The translations under genes and the position numbers were made by a program. From assembly GCA_016281815.1 (NCBI GenBank), contig JAEEJK010000031.1, positions 1 through 59,898 of the forward strand: 59,898 nt of DNA, in the 5' to 3' direction. Shown here piece after piece: positions 16,793 to 25,157 of the stretch. Position 1 is the first letter of the stretch. Every line of letters starts with the position of its first letter. The notes beneath the pieces are model-generated. The model worked only from the letters and a program-made list of their open reading frames with translations, was not told where the DNA came from and did no database searches. Origin of the DNA: Prevotella sp. (GTDB lineage Bacteria > Bacteroidota > Bacteroidia > Bacteroidales > Bacteroidaceae).

Positions 16793-18970
16793 ATGATGAA
16801 AATTAATCTACTGGGCTGCCACAGGTGGCAAAGAATGGTTGGACTGTTGGCTGTTTTGATGATGAGCGTGAATGGCAGTCTGGCCCAGGATCCTTTGGAC
16901 CAGAGCCTCGCCCGACACAATTTTTTCTACGCTGGCCAGAGCAAGCAGCGAAGGATGTTCATCGTAAAAGACGGACAGGTCAGTTGGAGTTACAAAGACC
17001 AATTAGGCCGTGGTGAAATCAGCGATGCCGTGCTGATGACCGACGGGCACATCCTCGTGGCACATCAGTATGGGGTGGCAGAGGTAGATGCTGACGGACA
17101 GACAATATGGCATTACGTCGCACCTGAGGGGACAGAGATCCATACCGCTCAGCCCATCGGACGGACTCACGTGGTGTTTGTACAGAATGGGAAACCGGCA
17201 AAAGCGGTGGTGATGGAGATTCCCTCAAAACGGATCGTGCGGGAGTTTGAACTACCCATATCGGAAAAGGGATCGGTACATGGACAATTCCGCAATGCGA
17301 GGCTGTCAAACCGAGGTACCTACCTCATTGCCAACATGGCTCTGGGGTGTGTCCATGAATACACCTGTGACGGAAAAGAGGTAGACCGCTGGAACGGTTT
17401 CCTGCCTTGGTCGGTACAGGAAATGTCCAAGACCGGCAACCTGCTCATCACTGGGCGAAAAGGACTGATTCAGGAAATCAACCGCCAGGGACAGACCGTA
17501 TGGCAACTGAACACCACAGGGCTTGGCGTGACACAACCTCAGAAGACAGTCCGGCTGAGCAATGGCCACCATATCGTGAACAACTGGTACAACGAATGGA
17601 ACAAAGAACCGATGGACACCGCCAATGCACCTGTGCAGGCTGTTGAGATAGACAAGGATGGCAAAGTGGTGTGGCAACTCCGTGCTTGGAAAAATCCCGA
17701 CCTCGGACCTTCGACCACCATCCAGTTGCTCAATGAGGCAGTGAACCGCGACAGATTGTTTTTTGGTGAATACAACGCACAGGCCCCCAAACTGTTTGTT
17801 GGCCCCAATCAACCTATAGGCATAGGGCGTGGCATCCATCCGGGACGTGTGGCGTGGATCCATGCGCCGGGGGTAGTGAAGTGGGACGGCAAGACCGGCC
17901 TTTGGGTAGAGGACCGCTGGAACGACCAGGCAAAGGCGGATAGGATGATACCTGAGGCGGTGATGCAAATGACGGGTGAGACAACTCCCCAAAAGGCATG
18001 GAAATCTTTGTTCAAACATTTCAACAAGACGCACGGACGGGGCAACCGAGGCTATAAACGGGGCGAGATGATTGCCGTGAAACTGAATATGAACAATGCC
18101 ATCACGCACCACGACACCATCGAATTGAACTCGTCGCCTTGCATCACTCTCGCACTGGTGCGCTCAATGGTGCGCGATGCGGGGGTGCGGCAACAGGACA
18201 TCGTGCTCTGCGAACCCAGCCGCGCCATCACCGACTCTATATTTTTTAAGGTGAGAAGGGAGTTCCCGCAAGTACGCATGATAGACAATATCGGCGGTGA
18301 CGGACGCGAGAAGTGCGAGTATTATCCTGAGCAGATTGTTTACAGCACCGACAATGGCAAGATGGCACGGGGATTGGCCAAATGTATCGTCGATGCAGAC
18401 TATCTCATCAATTCTGCCCTCCTGAAAACACACTCTGGTCCCGGAGTGACGCTGACAGCCAAGAACTGGTATGGTGCGACGGACATCAACCTGCTCTGGC
18501 GCCAGAATGCGCACAATAACGTCAGTCAGGACAAACGACATGGGAAACCAGGCTACAAGACTTTCGTGGACTGGATCGCTCATAAGGACATGGGGCAGAA
18601 AGCGTTGTTCTATCTGATAGATGGCACTTATGGCTCACGCGATGTCAACGGGGCACCCAACCCCAAATGGATGAAGGAACCCTTCAATGGCGACTGGGCA
18701 TGTTCCCTGATTGTCTCACAGGACGAACTGGCATGCGATGCCGTTGCCATGGACATCATCATCGGCGAATGGTCGGAGTTTGGCAGTCTCAACTATTGTG
18801 ATGAGTACTTGCGCGAGGCTGCCAGCATTCCCAATACTCCCAGCGGAACGGTTTATAAACAAGACGGAAAGCCGCTGACAGCACCGCTCGGTCTGTTTGA
18901 GCATTGGAACAACCAAAAAGAGCGAAAATATACGAAAATCGACCTGAAATATATAAAGATTGAAGATTGA
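16793..18970 (+). CDS. Exported beta-propeller/DUF362 fusion protein
   Basis: 725 residues with a signal peptide ending GSLAQ (about residue 31). Residues ~40-325 form a propeller of PQQ- or arylsulfotransferase-like blades (repeats such as GQTIWHY, GQTVWQL and GKVVWQL). From about residue 343 (GIGRGIHPGRVAWIHAP) to the end it matches the exported Bacteroidales DUF362 family, with KLNMNN and LLKTHSGPGVTLTAKNWYG. DUF362 function is unknown; some members are near iron-sulfur proteins, but no cysteine cluster is seen here. DUF362 proteins normally stand alone at about 400 residues, so the added propeller is unusual. Its last codons lie in a heptad repeat that leads into the next gene, GH2. Confidence 0.75.
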   Translation: MMKINLLGCHRWQRMVGLLAVLMMSVNGSLAQDPLDQSLARHNFFYAGQSKQRRMFIVKDGQVSWSYKDQLGRGEISDAVLMTDGHILVAHQYGVAEVDADGQTIWHYVAPEGTEIHTAQPIGRTHVVFVQNGKPAKAVVMEIPSKRIVREFELPISEKGSVHGQFRNARLSNRGTYLIANMALGCVHEYTCDGKEVDRWNGFLPWSVQEMSKTGNLLITGRKGLIQEINRQGQTVWQLNTTGLGVTQPQKTVRLSNGHHIVNNWYNEWNKEPMDTANAPVQAVEIDKDGKVVWQLRAWKNPDLGPSTTIQLLNEAVNRDRLFFGEYNAQAPKLFVGPNQPIGIGRGIHPGRVAWIHAPGVVKWDGKTGLWVEDRWNDQAKADRMIPEAVMQMTGETTPQKAWKSLFKHFNKTHGRGNRGYKRGEMIAVKLNMNNAITHHDTIELNSSPCITLALVRSMVRDAGVRQQDIVLCEPSRAITDSIFFKVRREFPQVRMIDNIGGDGREKCEYYPEQIVYSTDNGKMARGLAKCIVDADYLINSALLKTHSGPGVTLTAKNWYGATDINLLWRQNAHNNVSQDKRHGKPGYKTFVDWIAHKDMGQKALFYLIDGTYGSRDVNGAPNPKWMKEPFNGDWACSLIVSQDELACDAVAMDIIIGEWSEFGSLNYCDEYLREAASIPNTPSGTVYKQDGKPLTAPLGLFEHWNNQKERKYTKIDLKYIKIED

Positions 18971-18992
18971 AAATTGAAAATTGAAGATTGGT
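18958..18992 (+). repeat. Heptanucleotide tandem array at a gene junction
   Basis: Units: GATTGAA, GATTGAA, AATTGAA, AATTGAA and a degenerate GATTGGT. The array contains the stop codon of the upstream gene (18968-18970) and ends 1 base before the ATG of the GH2 gene. A related array (GAGTGAA units) lies before the amidohydrolase gene. Confidence 0.85.
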
Positions 18993-18993
18993 T

Positions 18994-21837
18994 ATGAAGA
19001 TCGTGCGTCTGCTGAGTCTGTTCTTTATTGTTTGCCTTTTGCCGTTTGGTGGTGTGGCTGCACAGGATGCTTTTCAAGGAATCCTGCCGGTGACCGATCC
19101 TGCGATGAAGAAATCACTCAATGGTGAGTGGAGCCTGAAAGTGGAGGAGGGCATCACCATCAGCGAAGAGAATGAATTGAATAAAAATTACTGTCCTGTG
19201 CCTGCAGAGGACAGCACATGGGGGAGGATTCCTGTACCGGGCTGTTGGGAGGCCTATGGTTTCTGTCGGCCCAAATACGACAGTCCCGACCCTCTGACAG
19301 GGTATTACCGCACAACCTTCTCCGTTCCTGCCGAATGGAAGGGAATGCGAATAGTACTGCGCTTCGATGGCGTTCTCTACGGCTATGTCCTGTGGGTCAA
19401 TGGCAAAAAGGCTGGCTCATGGTTTTCTGGCTACAACACGGCTTTGTTTGACATCACCGACTGCCTTGTTCCCCACCCATCCAAGGCAAGGAACACGGGG
19501 TGGGGAGAACAGGAACTGGCGATGCGTGTCATTTCACAGTTTTCGTGCAGCGATTTTGACTATAATGATGACTGGACACCTAACGGCATTTTTCGGGATG
19601 TGACGCTGATGGCTGTGCCAGAGACCCATCTCTCCGACCTCACCATCACGACTAAAAACACAGGCGAGGTGAGTGTTGACACGAAGATTGCGAATGCCAA
19701 CAAGCGAACCTCGGTGGTGCATGAGATTCTTGACGCACAGGGAAAGGTCGTGGGAAACACCAAGGTGGAACACCCGCATCTGTGGTCGGCAGAGACGCCC
19801 TATCTTTATACCCTGCGCACGAGACTGATTCAGAAAAACAAGACCCTGCAGACATTTGAGCACAAATTTGGCTTCCGTGAACTGACCATCGACGGCAAGG
19901 TGATCAAATTGAACGGTCAGCCCATCAAGTTCCGTGGAGTTACCTCACATGCCACCGACCCAAAGACGATCAAGGTGATCAGTGATGAACTGACCCTGAA
20001 AGACATGCGTCTGATGAAGGAGGCCTCGGTGAACTATATCCGCACCTCACACTATCCCCGCGAGCCCCGTTTCTATGAACTGGCAGACTCACTGGGCTTC
20101 TACGTCATCGACGAGGTGCCTTTCGGCTATGGTGACAAGAATCTGAGCAGAGAAGACTTCTATCCTGTCTTGCAGAGACGGGCACAGGCCACCATTCGCC
20201 GCGATAAAAACCATCCTTCAGTGCTGATATGGAGTCTCGGAAATGAGAATCCGCTGACCGACATCTGCATCAGACTGGGCGAATATGTGAAGAGTGAACT
20301 TGACCCGACACGCCCCATCTGTTATCCGCAGGTGGGCAGTTACTTCCGCCGATTCAACTATGACTTCCCTGCGGTGGCCGACATCTATACACCTCACTAT
20401 CCCACGACAGGTCAACTGACCGACTTTTACCAGCGTGCCGATCGTCCTGTCATCTTTACGGAATACCTGCACACATTGGGCATCTCATTTGAAGACCATG
20501 ACCGTCAATGGGAGATCATCGAGCGTACCCCATGGTTGGCAGGCGGCTCGGTATGGGAGTGGGTTGATCAGGGGATGCCGTTCAGAGATGAGAAGTCGGA
20601 TGTAAGTGGTGAGAGGTATGGCTATGAGGAGAAAGTGTACACGTCAAAGACAGAAGGGTTCGAGATGTTTGGCAACAAAGGCACCGACGGACTGCTCTAT
20701 GCCGATCGGACACCATTGCCTAACTACTACGAGTTGCAACATAACTATGCCCAGGCTGCCATTACCGACAGCATTCTTATTCTTGACGGGAAGCAGACAA
20801 CCGTCAGCCTGCACATCCGCAATCGGTTTGATTTTCTCAACCTGAAGGACAACATCACCTTCTGCTGGGCAATATCACAAGACCGCGATACCATCACACG
20901 TGGCGCTTTTTCACCAGACTGTCAGCCCCATCATACAGTGGCTTACCCGTTCAGCATCCCCTCTGTGCTTGATACCCGTAAGATATGTCTGCTCAATGTT
21001 GAGATCAGCGATGCGCAAGGGCGTATCTTCAACCGTCAGTCCATTCCCATCAACCCGACGGACATGACAGGCAGACTGATTGCCGGACTGACTGAGCAGA
21101 CTGCCGATCCGATGACGAAAGTGCAGGGCAGGATGATGGTCAGGGCTGGAAGAAAGGCTACAATGGCTGAGAAACTGAAAGTAGGCGACAAACGCATGGA
21201 GAAATACTTGCTGCCTCTGTCGTCAGACGGCCGGAATGCAGGAAGCATCATGACGGATATCAGAACAGAGAAAGAAGGCAATGCCACGCATGTTGTCTTC
21301 TCTCTGACACCGGATACCACCGATACCTTTCTTTCCGAACTGGGTGTCGCTTTTCTTCTCGACCAGCAGATAGACCGTGTGCAGTGGATAGGGCAGGGGA
21401 TGATGCCTACCTATCCCGGACGGTATCGCGCCGGTCGGTATGGATTCTGGTCCATGCAACAAGGCGATCTCTATTTTGAAGGCAACCGCAGGGGGGTGGA
21501 TGCTGCCTTGCTGACTGATCAAGAAGGCAACGGATTGTTGCTCGTATGCAACAACAGCAATGTCAGTTTCGAGCAGACCGACCGTGGCATCGTGCTTACA
21601 TATAACGTGGCTGTCTCAGGACAAGGACCAAAATTTGCGCGTACCGCTTTCCCTGTTGTAGCCAAGGATGTGGGTACTGCCAGCGGTGACTTCTATCTCT
21701 ACCGCACAGATGCGGGAAAGATGCCGGAATTGCTTCAATCCCTCTTTGACAATCCCCAGACAATTCCATTGCCATACCATCCCTTCGAGACACAATACGA
21801 CACTTATCTGATGAAATTCGAAGATATTTGCCTGTAG
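18994..21837 (+). CDS. Exported GH2 glycoside hydrolase, beta-galactosidase-like
   Basis: 947 residues from ATG 18994, with a signal peptide ending GVAAQ. Sugar-binding domain with VPGCWEAYGF (about residues 75-85), Ig-like domain, then the barrel with SHYPREPRFYELADSLGFYV, acid/base Glu418 in LGNEN and nucleophile Glu490 in FTEYLH. The barrel ends near VWEWVDQG. About 350 further residues are beta-rich. The usual NRHxxxP motif of beta-galactosidases is GVTSHATDP here, and the segment around the nucleophile lacks the common EYxHAMGN, so the substrate may differ from lactose-type galactosides. The gene begins 23 bases after the DUF362 stop and is probably co-transcribed. Confidence 0.88.
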   Translation: MKIVRLLSLFFIVCLLPFGGVAAQDAFQGILPVTDPAMKKSLNGEWSLKVEEGITISEENELNKNYCPVPAEDSTWGRIPVPGCWEAYGFCRPKYDSPDPLTGYYRTTFSVPAEWKGMRIVLRFDGVLYGYVLWVNGKKAGSWFSGYNTALFDITDCLVPHPSKARNTGWGEQELAMRVISQFSCSDFDYNDDWTPNGIFRDVTLMAVPETHLSDLTITTKNTGEVSVDTKIANANKRTSVVHEILDAQGKVVGNTKVEHPHLWSAETPYLYTLRTRLIQKNKTLQTFEHKFGFRELTIDGKVIKLNGQPIKFRGVTSHATDPKTIKVISDELTLKDMRLMKEASVNYIRTSHYPREPRFYELADSLGFYVIDEVPFGYGDKNLSREDFYPVLQRRAQATIRRDKNHPSVLIWSLGNENPLTDICIRLGEYVKSELDPTRPICYPQVGSYFRRFNYDFPAVADIYTPHYPTTGQLTDFYQRADRPVIFTEYLHTLGISFEDHDRQWEIIERTPWLAGGSVWEWVDQGMPFRDEKSDVSGERYGYEEKVYTSKTEGFEMFGNKGTDGLLYADRTPLPNYYELQHNYAQAAITDSILILDGKQTTVSLHIRNRFDFLNLKDNITFCWAISQDRDTITRGAFSPDCQPHHTVAYPFSIPSVLDTRKICLLNVEISDAQGRIFNRQSIPINPTDMTGRLIAGLTEQTADPMTKVQGRMMVRAGRKATMAEKLKVGDKRMEKYLLPLSSDGRNAGSIMTDIRTEKEGNATHVVFSLTPDTTDTFLSELGVAFLLDQQIDRVQWIGQGMMPTYPGRYRAGRYGFWSMQQGDLYFEGNRRGVDAALLTDQEGNGLLLVCNNSNVSFEQTDRGIVLTYNVAVSGQGPKFARTAFPVVAKDVGTASGDFYLYRTDAGKMPELLQSLFDNPQTIPLPYHPFETQYDTYLMKFEDICL

Positions 21838-21878
21838 TTTGTGGGTGAGATGAGCATTGGGAATCGGGATGTGAAGGA

Positions 21879-22142
21879 CTAATCAAACAGTTTCTTCCAA
21901 ATCCACAATACCGTTATCGATCCAATGACGCAGAAAAATAAATGGGCGAGATAGCCCTTTCCGAGCAACTCTATGTTCAGCAAATGACTGATGAAGGTGC
22001 CTACATAACTGCCTAAGATGCCAATGAAGAGATTCATGCAACATCCTTTGCCCTCACCGCTCATAATGCGGTTGGCTATGTAGCCAATGATGATTCCTGT
22101 GAGTATCGGCCAAGTTGTAAATTCTGATATGTGTTCAAACAT
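21879..22142 (-). CDS. GlsB/YeaQ/YmgE-family small membrane protein
   Basis: 87 residues with three hydrophobic segments and the family pattern GIIIGYIANRIMSGEGKG, followed by a second glycine-rich GILGSYVGT. These proteins (once called transglycosylase-associated) are small stress-related membrane proteins of unclear mechanism. The gene is 29 bases downstream of the GNAT gene on the same strand, so it may share its transcript. Confidence 0.88.
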   Translation of the reverse strand: MFEHISEFTTWPILTGIIIGYIANRIMSGEGKGCCMNLFIGILGSYVGTFISHLLNIELLGKGYLAHLFFCVIGSITVLWIWKKLFD

Positions 22143-22171
22143 ATTTGTGCGTTATTTGATAATGATGTGTC

Positions 22172-22603
22172 TTATAGTTTTTTCTCCATTCTGTAGCAAG
22201 TGAACGTCTCTCCGACTATTTTCGCGGAGTAGTCGGCCACATAGCCCATCGTCTCATAGAAGTGAATCTTGTTGTCACGGCTCTCTACTACAGCGGTCTT
22301 GAAACCCAGTTCTGTGGCCCATTTTTCTGCTTCGCCGACAACCAACGTTCCGATTCCCTGGCCACGGTACTCGGGGAGCACCACGATTCGCCCCAGCATG
22401 ACATGGCTGTCGTCAATGCCATACAGACGGCAGGTGGCCACGGGCAGGTAGTTGTCCACTATTACGATATACTTGGTGGCTGGTGTGTCATGCTCATCAA
22501 ACTCCACATGAAGCGGAATCTGGTGCTTCCTTGCCATTGCCTGGATGCGGACGTAATATGCTCCTGCCTGTTCCGCTGTCTTGGTTGCTCTGATTATTTC
22601 CAT
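22172..22603 (-). CDS. GNAT-family N-acetyltransferase
   Basis: 143 residues. Acetyl-CoA binding motif A is RIVVLPEYRGQGIG, preceded by a strand with CRLYGIDDSHVMLG and followed by VVESRDNKIHFYETMGY. These are the GNAT hallmarks; the substrate is unknown. The TAACTTTG box (22614-22621) lies only 10 bases before the ATG, so the transcript may be nearly leaderless. Confidence 0.85.
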   Translation of the reverse strand: MEIIRATKTAEQAGAYYVRIQAMARKHQIPLHVEFDEHDTPATKYIVIVDNYLPVATCRLYGIDDSHVMLGRIVVLPEYRGQGIGTLVVGEAEKWATELGFKTAVVESRDNKIHFYETMGYVADYSAKIVGETFTCYRMEKKL

Positions 22604-22613
22604 ATTTTCACGA

Positions 22614-22621
22614 CAAAGTTA
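22614..22621 (-). promoter_or_regulatory. Putative -7 box for the GNAT gene (TAACTTTG, minus strand)
   Basis: TAnnTTTG, 10 bases before the ATG. It is divergent from the box at 22643-22650. Confidence 0.5.
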
Positions 22622-22642
22622 CTGATTTCGCAGCAGAATGAT

Positions 22643-22650
22643 TAAATTTG
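22643..22650 (+). promoter_or_regulatory. Putative -7 box for the exported flavin reductase gene (TAAATTTG)
   Basis: TAnnTTTG, 101 bases before the chosen ATG at 22752, implying a leader of roughly 95 bases. Confidence 0.5.
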
Positions 22651-22751
22651 CACAGTTATTTAACATATTTGTTGATTTTGATTACAATTTGGCAGAGCAG
22701 ATGCAAGCATATTTCCGACCTCTGTTCCAAGAAAAGAAAAAATTTTTGACT

Positions 22752-23363
22752 ATGAAGATGATGAAGAAAAGTTTTTTTGTTACAGCCATCGTGGCTGTCC
22801 TGCTGTTCGTCGTTCCAGGAAAAATGAGTGCTCAGACGGATGGCGTCGAAGCCAACGGTTTTAAGAAGTTCAACGTGGTGGAAGCCTTTGAGGACAATGG
22901 TTTCCAATGGTTCCGTGATGCTCAACTGCTCTGTGCAGGAAACAGACAAAAAAGCAATGCCATGACAATTGGCTGGGGAGGCATCGGTACTTTATGGAGT
23001 AGGACGGCCCTCACCGTCTATGTGGCGGAGAAACGCTACACCAAAGAGTTCATGGACAATTCCGAGTATTTCACCGTGATGTCTTTTGATGTCAAGGACA
23101 GCAAGGTGCTGAACTATATGGGAACCAAAAGTGGAAGGGATGGCGACAAGGCCGAGGCTCTTGGACTGCATACAGCCTATACCGCCAATGGGACACCCTA
23201 TTACACGGAGGCAACGATGGTGATAGAGTGCAAGATCATGTATGCTGCTCCCTTCGACCCGCAAGGTTTCAAGAGTGATGCTCCCAAAAACATGTATGCC
23301 CACTTCCCCGCAGGAATCCACAGCATGTATGTTGGAGAAGTGGTAAATGCATGGAAAAAATAA
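22752..23363 (+). CDS. Exported flavin reductase-like protein
   Basis: 203 residues from ATG 22752, which gives a classic signal peptide (MKMMKKSFF, hydrophobic core, GKMSAQ). The mature part has the flavin reductase/FMN-binding split-barrel signature KSNAMTIGWGGIGTLW and the family's long insert with ARTALTVYV-like and SEYFTVMSF strands. Members bind FMN and usually act in the cytosol. Here export to the periplasm is predicted, which is unusual, and an apoprotein would need FMN loading outside the cytosol or Tat-independent export. It stands alone, 17 bases before the EamA gene. Confidence 0.8.
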   Translation: MKMMKKSFFVTAIVAVLLFVVPGKMSAQTDGVEANGFKKFNVVEAFEDNGFQWFRDAQLLCAGNRQKSNAMTIGWGGIGTLWSRTALTVYVAEKRYTKEFMDNSEYFTVMSFDVKDSKVLNYMGTKSGRDGDKAEALGLHTAYTANGTPYYTEATMVIECKIMYAAPFDPQGFKSDAPKNMYAHFPAGIHSMYVGEVVNAWKK

Positions 23364-23380
23364 AATAACTGTCTGAGACT

Positions 23381-24298
23381 GTGGCTTATTTGGGAGAACT
23401 GATATCCATCGGCGTTGCTTTTTCATGGACTGCAACCGCTTTGCTGAGCGAATTTGGCAGCAAACGATTGGGAAACCTGACGCTGAACGTGCTCCGCATG
23501 GGAATGGCACTCTTGTTTTCCATGGTGCTTTTCTGGATAGTGGCGGGCACCCCGCTGCCGCCAGTTGGGTCGATGGAAGCCTGCGGGTGGATGCTGCTTT
23601 CGGGTGTGGTGGGGTATGTCATCGGTGATTTCTGCCTTTTCCAGTGTTATATCATCATCGGCTCACGCTATGGCCAACTGTTCATGACACTCGCCCCGCT
23701 GGCAGCAGCCCTGATGGCATGGATCACCCTGGGACAGCAGATGACACCCATGAGTATCGTCGCCATGCTTGTCACGCTGATAGGTATCGGCATATCGGTT
23801 CTGGGTCGTGGAGAGCACCACAAGGTGTCTCTGAAACTGCCACTCAATGGTGTTATCTTTGCCGTCTGTGCAGCCCTTTGCCAAGGTATCGGCTTGGTGC
23901 TGAGTAAGATAGGCATGGACCATTATGACACGGCAACTATGCCGGAGTGGCTCGTTCCCTTCAGTGCCAACTTCCAGCGTTGCATCGCCGGAATCATTGG
24001 CTTCGGTCTGCTGCTGTTTTTCCGTGATGGTTTGCAACCACTGCGTGATGCCATGCACGACCGAAAGGGTATGACCGTTGCTGCGGCCACCACCATCTTC
24101 GGACCTTTTGTGGGAGTGGGGTTCTCGCTGATGGCTGTACAGTACACCAATGCGGGTATTGCCTCAACACTGATGGCACTGACGCCCATCATCATCATTC
24201 TGCCCTCATACTGGCTGTTTCATCAGAAAATCACATGGCGTTCCGTGCTCGGTGCCATCATCTCGGTTCTTGGCGTCAGCCTGTTTTTCCTTGGGTAA
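23381..24298 (+). CDS. EamA/DMT-superfamily transporter
   Basis: 305 residues from a GTG start; no earlier in-frame ATG fits. About ten hydrophobic segments in two EamA halves, with the repeated glycine/proline pattern (GFGLLLFF, FGPFVGVGFSLMAVQYTNAGIASTLMALTPI). The last motif is the conserved end of the second half. This superfamily exports or imports metabolites such as amino acids or nucleotide sugars; the substrate is unknown. It follows the flavin reductase gene closely and precedes the ZIP transporter by 17 bases, so the three may share a transcript. Confidence 0.88.
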   Translation: MAYLGELISIGVAFSWTATALLSEFGSKRLGNLTLNVLRMGMALLFSMVLFWIVAGTPLPPVGSMEACGWMLLSGVVGYVIGDFCLFQCYIIIGSRYGQLFMTLAPLAAALMAWITLGQQMTPMSIVAMLVTLIGIGISVLGRGEHHKVSLKLPLNGVIFAVCAALCQGIGLVLSKIGMDHYDTATMPEWLVPFSANFQRCIAGIIGFGLLLFFRDGLQPLRDAMHDRKGMTVAAATTIFGPFVGVGFSLMAVQYTNAGIASTLMALTPIIIILPSYWLFHQKITWRSVLGAIISVLGVSLFFLG

Positions 24299-24315
24299 AT
24301 AACACATTTTGAAAA

Positions 24316-25119
24316 ATGGATATGAATTCAGACGGTTTGGTCAATGCTGTTGCGATAGGTTTGCTGATTCCCTTCTTGGGTACGATGCTGGGGTCTGCCT
24401 TTGTCTTTTTGATGAAGGAAGATATGTCTGTGCGACTGCAGAAGTCACTCCTTGGTTTTGCATCCGGGGTGATGGTGGCAGCATCGGTATGGTCTTTGTT
24501 GATCCCTGCCATGGAGATGGAACAGGCCAAAGGAGCCTGGTCGGTATTCCCAGCCGCTGTTGGGTTCCTGCTGGGTATGGGTTTCCTGCTGCTGATAGAC
24601 GAACTGACGCCTCACTTGCATATAGGTACAGACAAACCGGAAGGAATGAGGTCGCATCTCTCGCGTACGGCCATGCTTGTCTTGGCTGTCACCATCCACA
24701 ACCTGCCTGAGGGAATGGCTGTGGGTGTGGTCTTTGCAGGAGCAGAGAATGGAGCGGCTCATATCTCATTGGCAGGTGCGGTAGCAGTCTCTGTGGGTAT
24801 TGCCATTCAGAACGTACCGGAAGGTGCCATCATTTCCATGCCGATGCGGGCTGCGGGCAATAGTCGCTGGAGATCATTTCTGATTGGGTCGTTGAGTGGA
24901 GTGGTGGAGCCTTTGGGGGCAGTTGCTGTCTTGCTGTTGGCTTCTCTGCTGATGCCTGTGTTGCCCTATATGTTGGCCTTCGCTGCTGGTGCCATGCTCT
25001 ATGTGGTGATTGAGGAACTGATACCCGAAGCGTCTGGTGGCAGACATAGCAATCTCAGCACCATCGGTTTTGCCGTAGGTTTCGTCCTGATGATGGTGCT
25101 TGATGTGGTGATGGGATGA
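24316..25119 (+). CDS. ZIP-family divalent metal transporter
   Basis: 267 residues with eight hydrophobic segments. Both metal-site helices are intact: TIHNLPEGMAVG (TM4) and AIQNVPEGAIIS (TM5), with the His/Asn/Glu residues that line the transport path. A short His-containing loop (DELTPHLHIG) precedes TM4. ZIP proteins take up zinc or other divalent metals into the cytosol; bacterial members of this subgroup resemble ZupT/GufA. Tightly spaced after the EamA transporter. Confidence 0.9.
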   Translation: MDMNSDGLVNAVAIGLLIPFLGTMLGSAFVFLMKEDMSVRLQKSLLGFASGVMVAASVWSLLIPAMEMEQAKGAWSVFPAAVGFLLGMGFLLLIDELTPHLHIGTDKPEGMRSHLSRTAMLVLAVTIHNLPEGMAVGVVFAGAENGAAHISLAGAVAVSVGIAIQNVPEGAIISMPMRAAGNSRWRSFLIGSLSGVVEPLGAVAVLLLASLLMPVLPYMLAFAAGAMLYVVIEELIPEASGGRHSNLSTIGFAVGFVLMMVLDVVMG

Positions 25120-25157
25120 CGTGATTTGTTTTTGATAATCTTTACTAAAGAAAGAAT

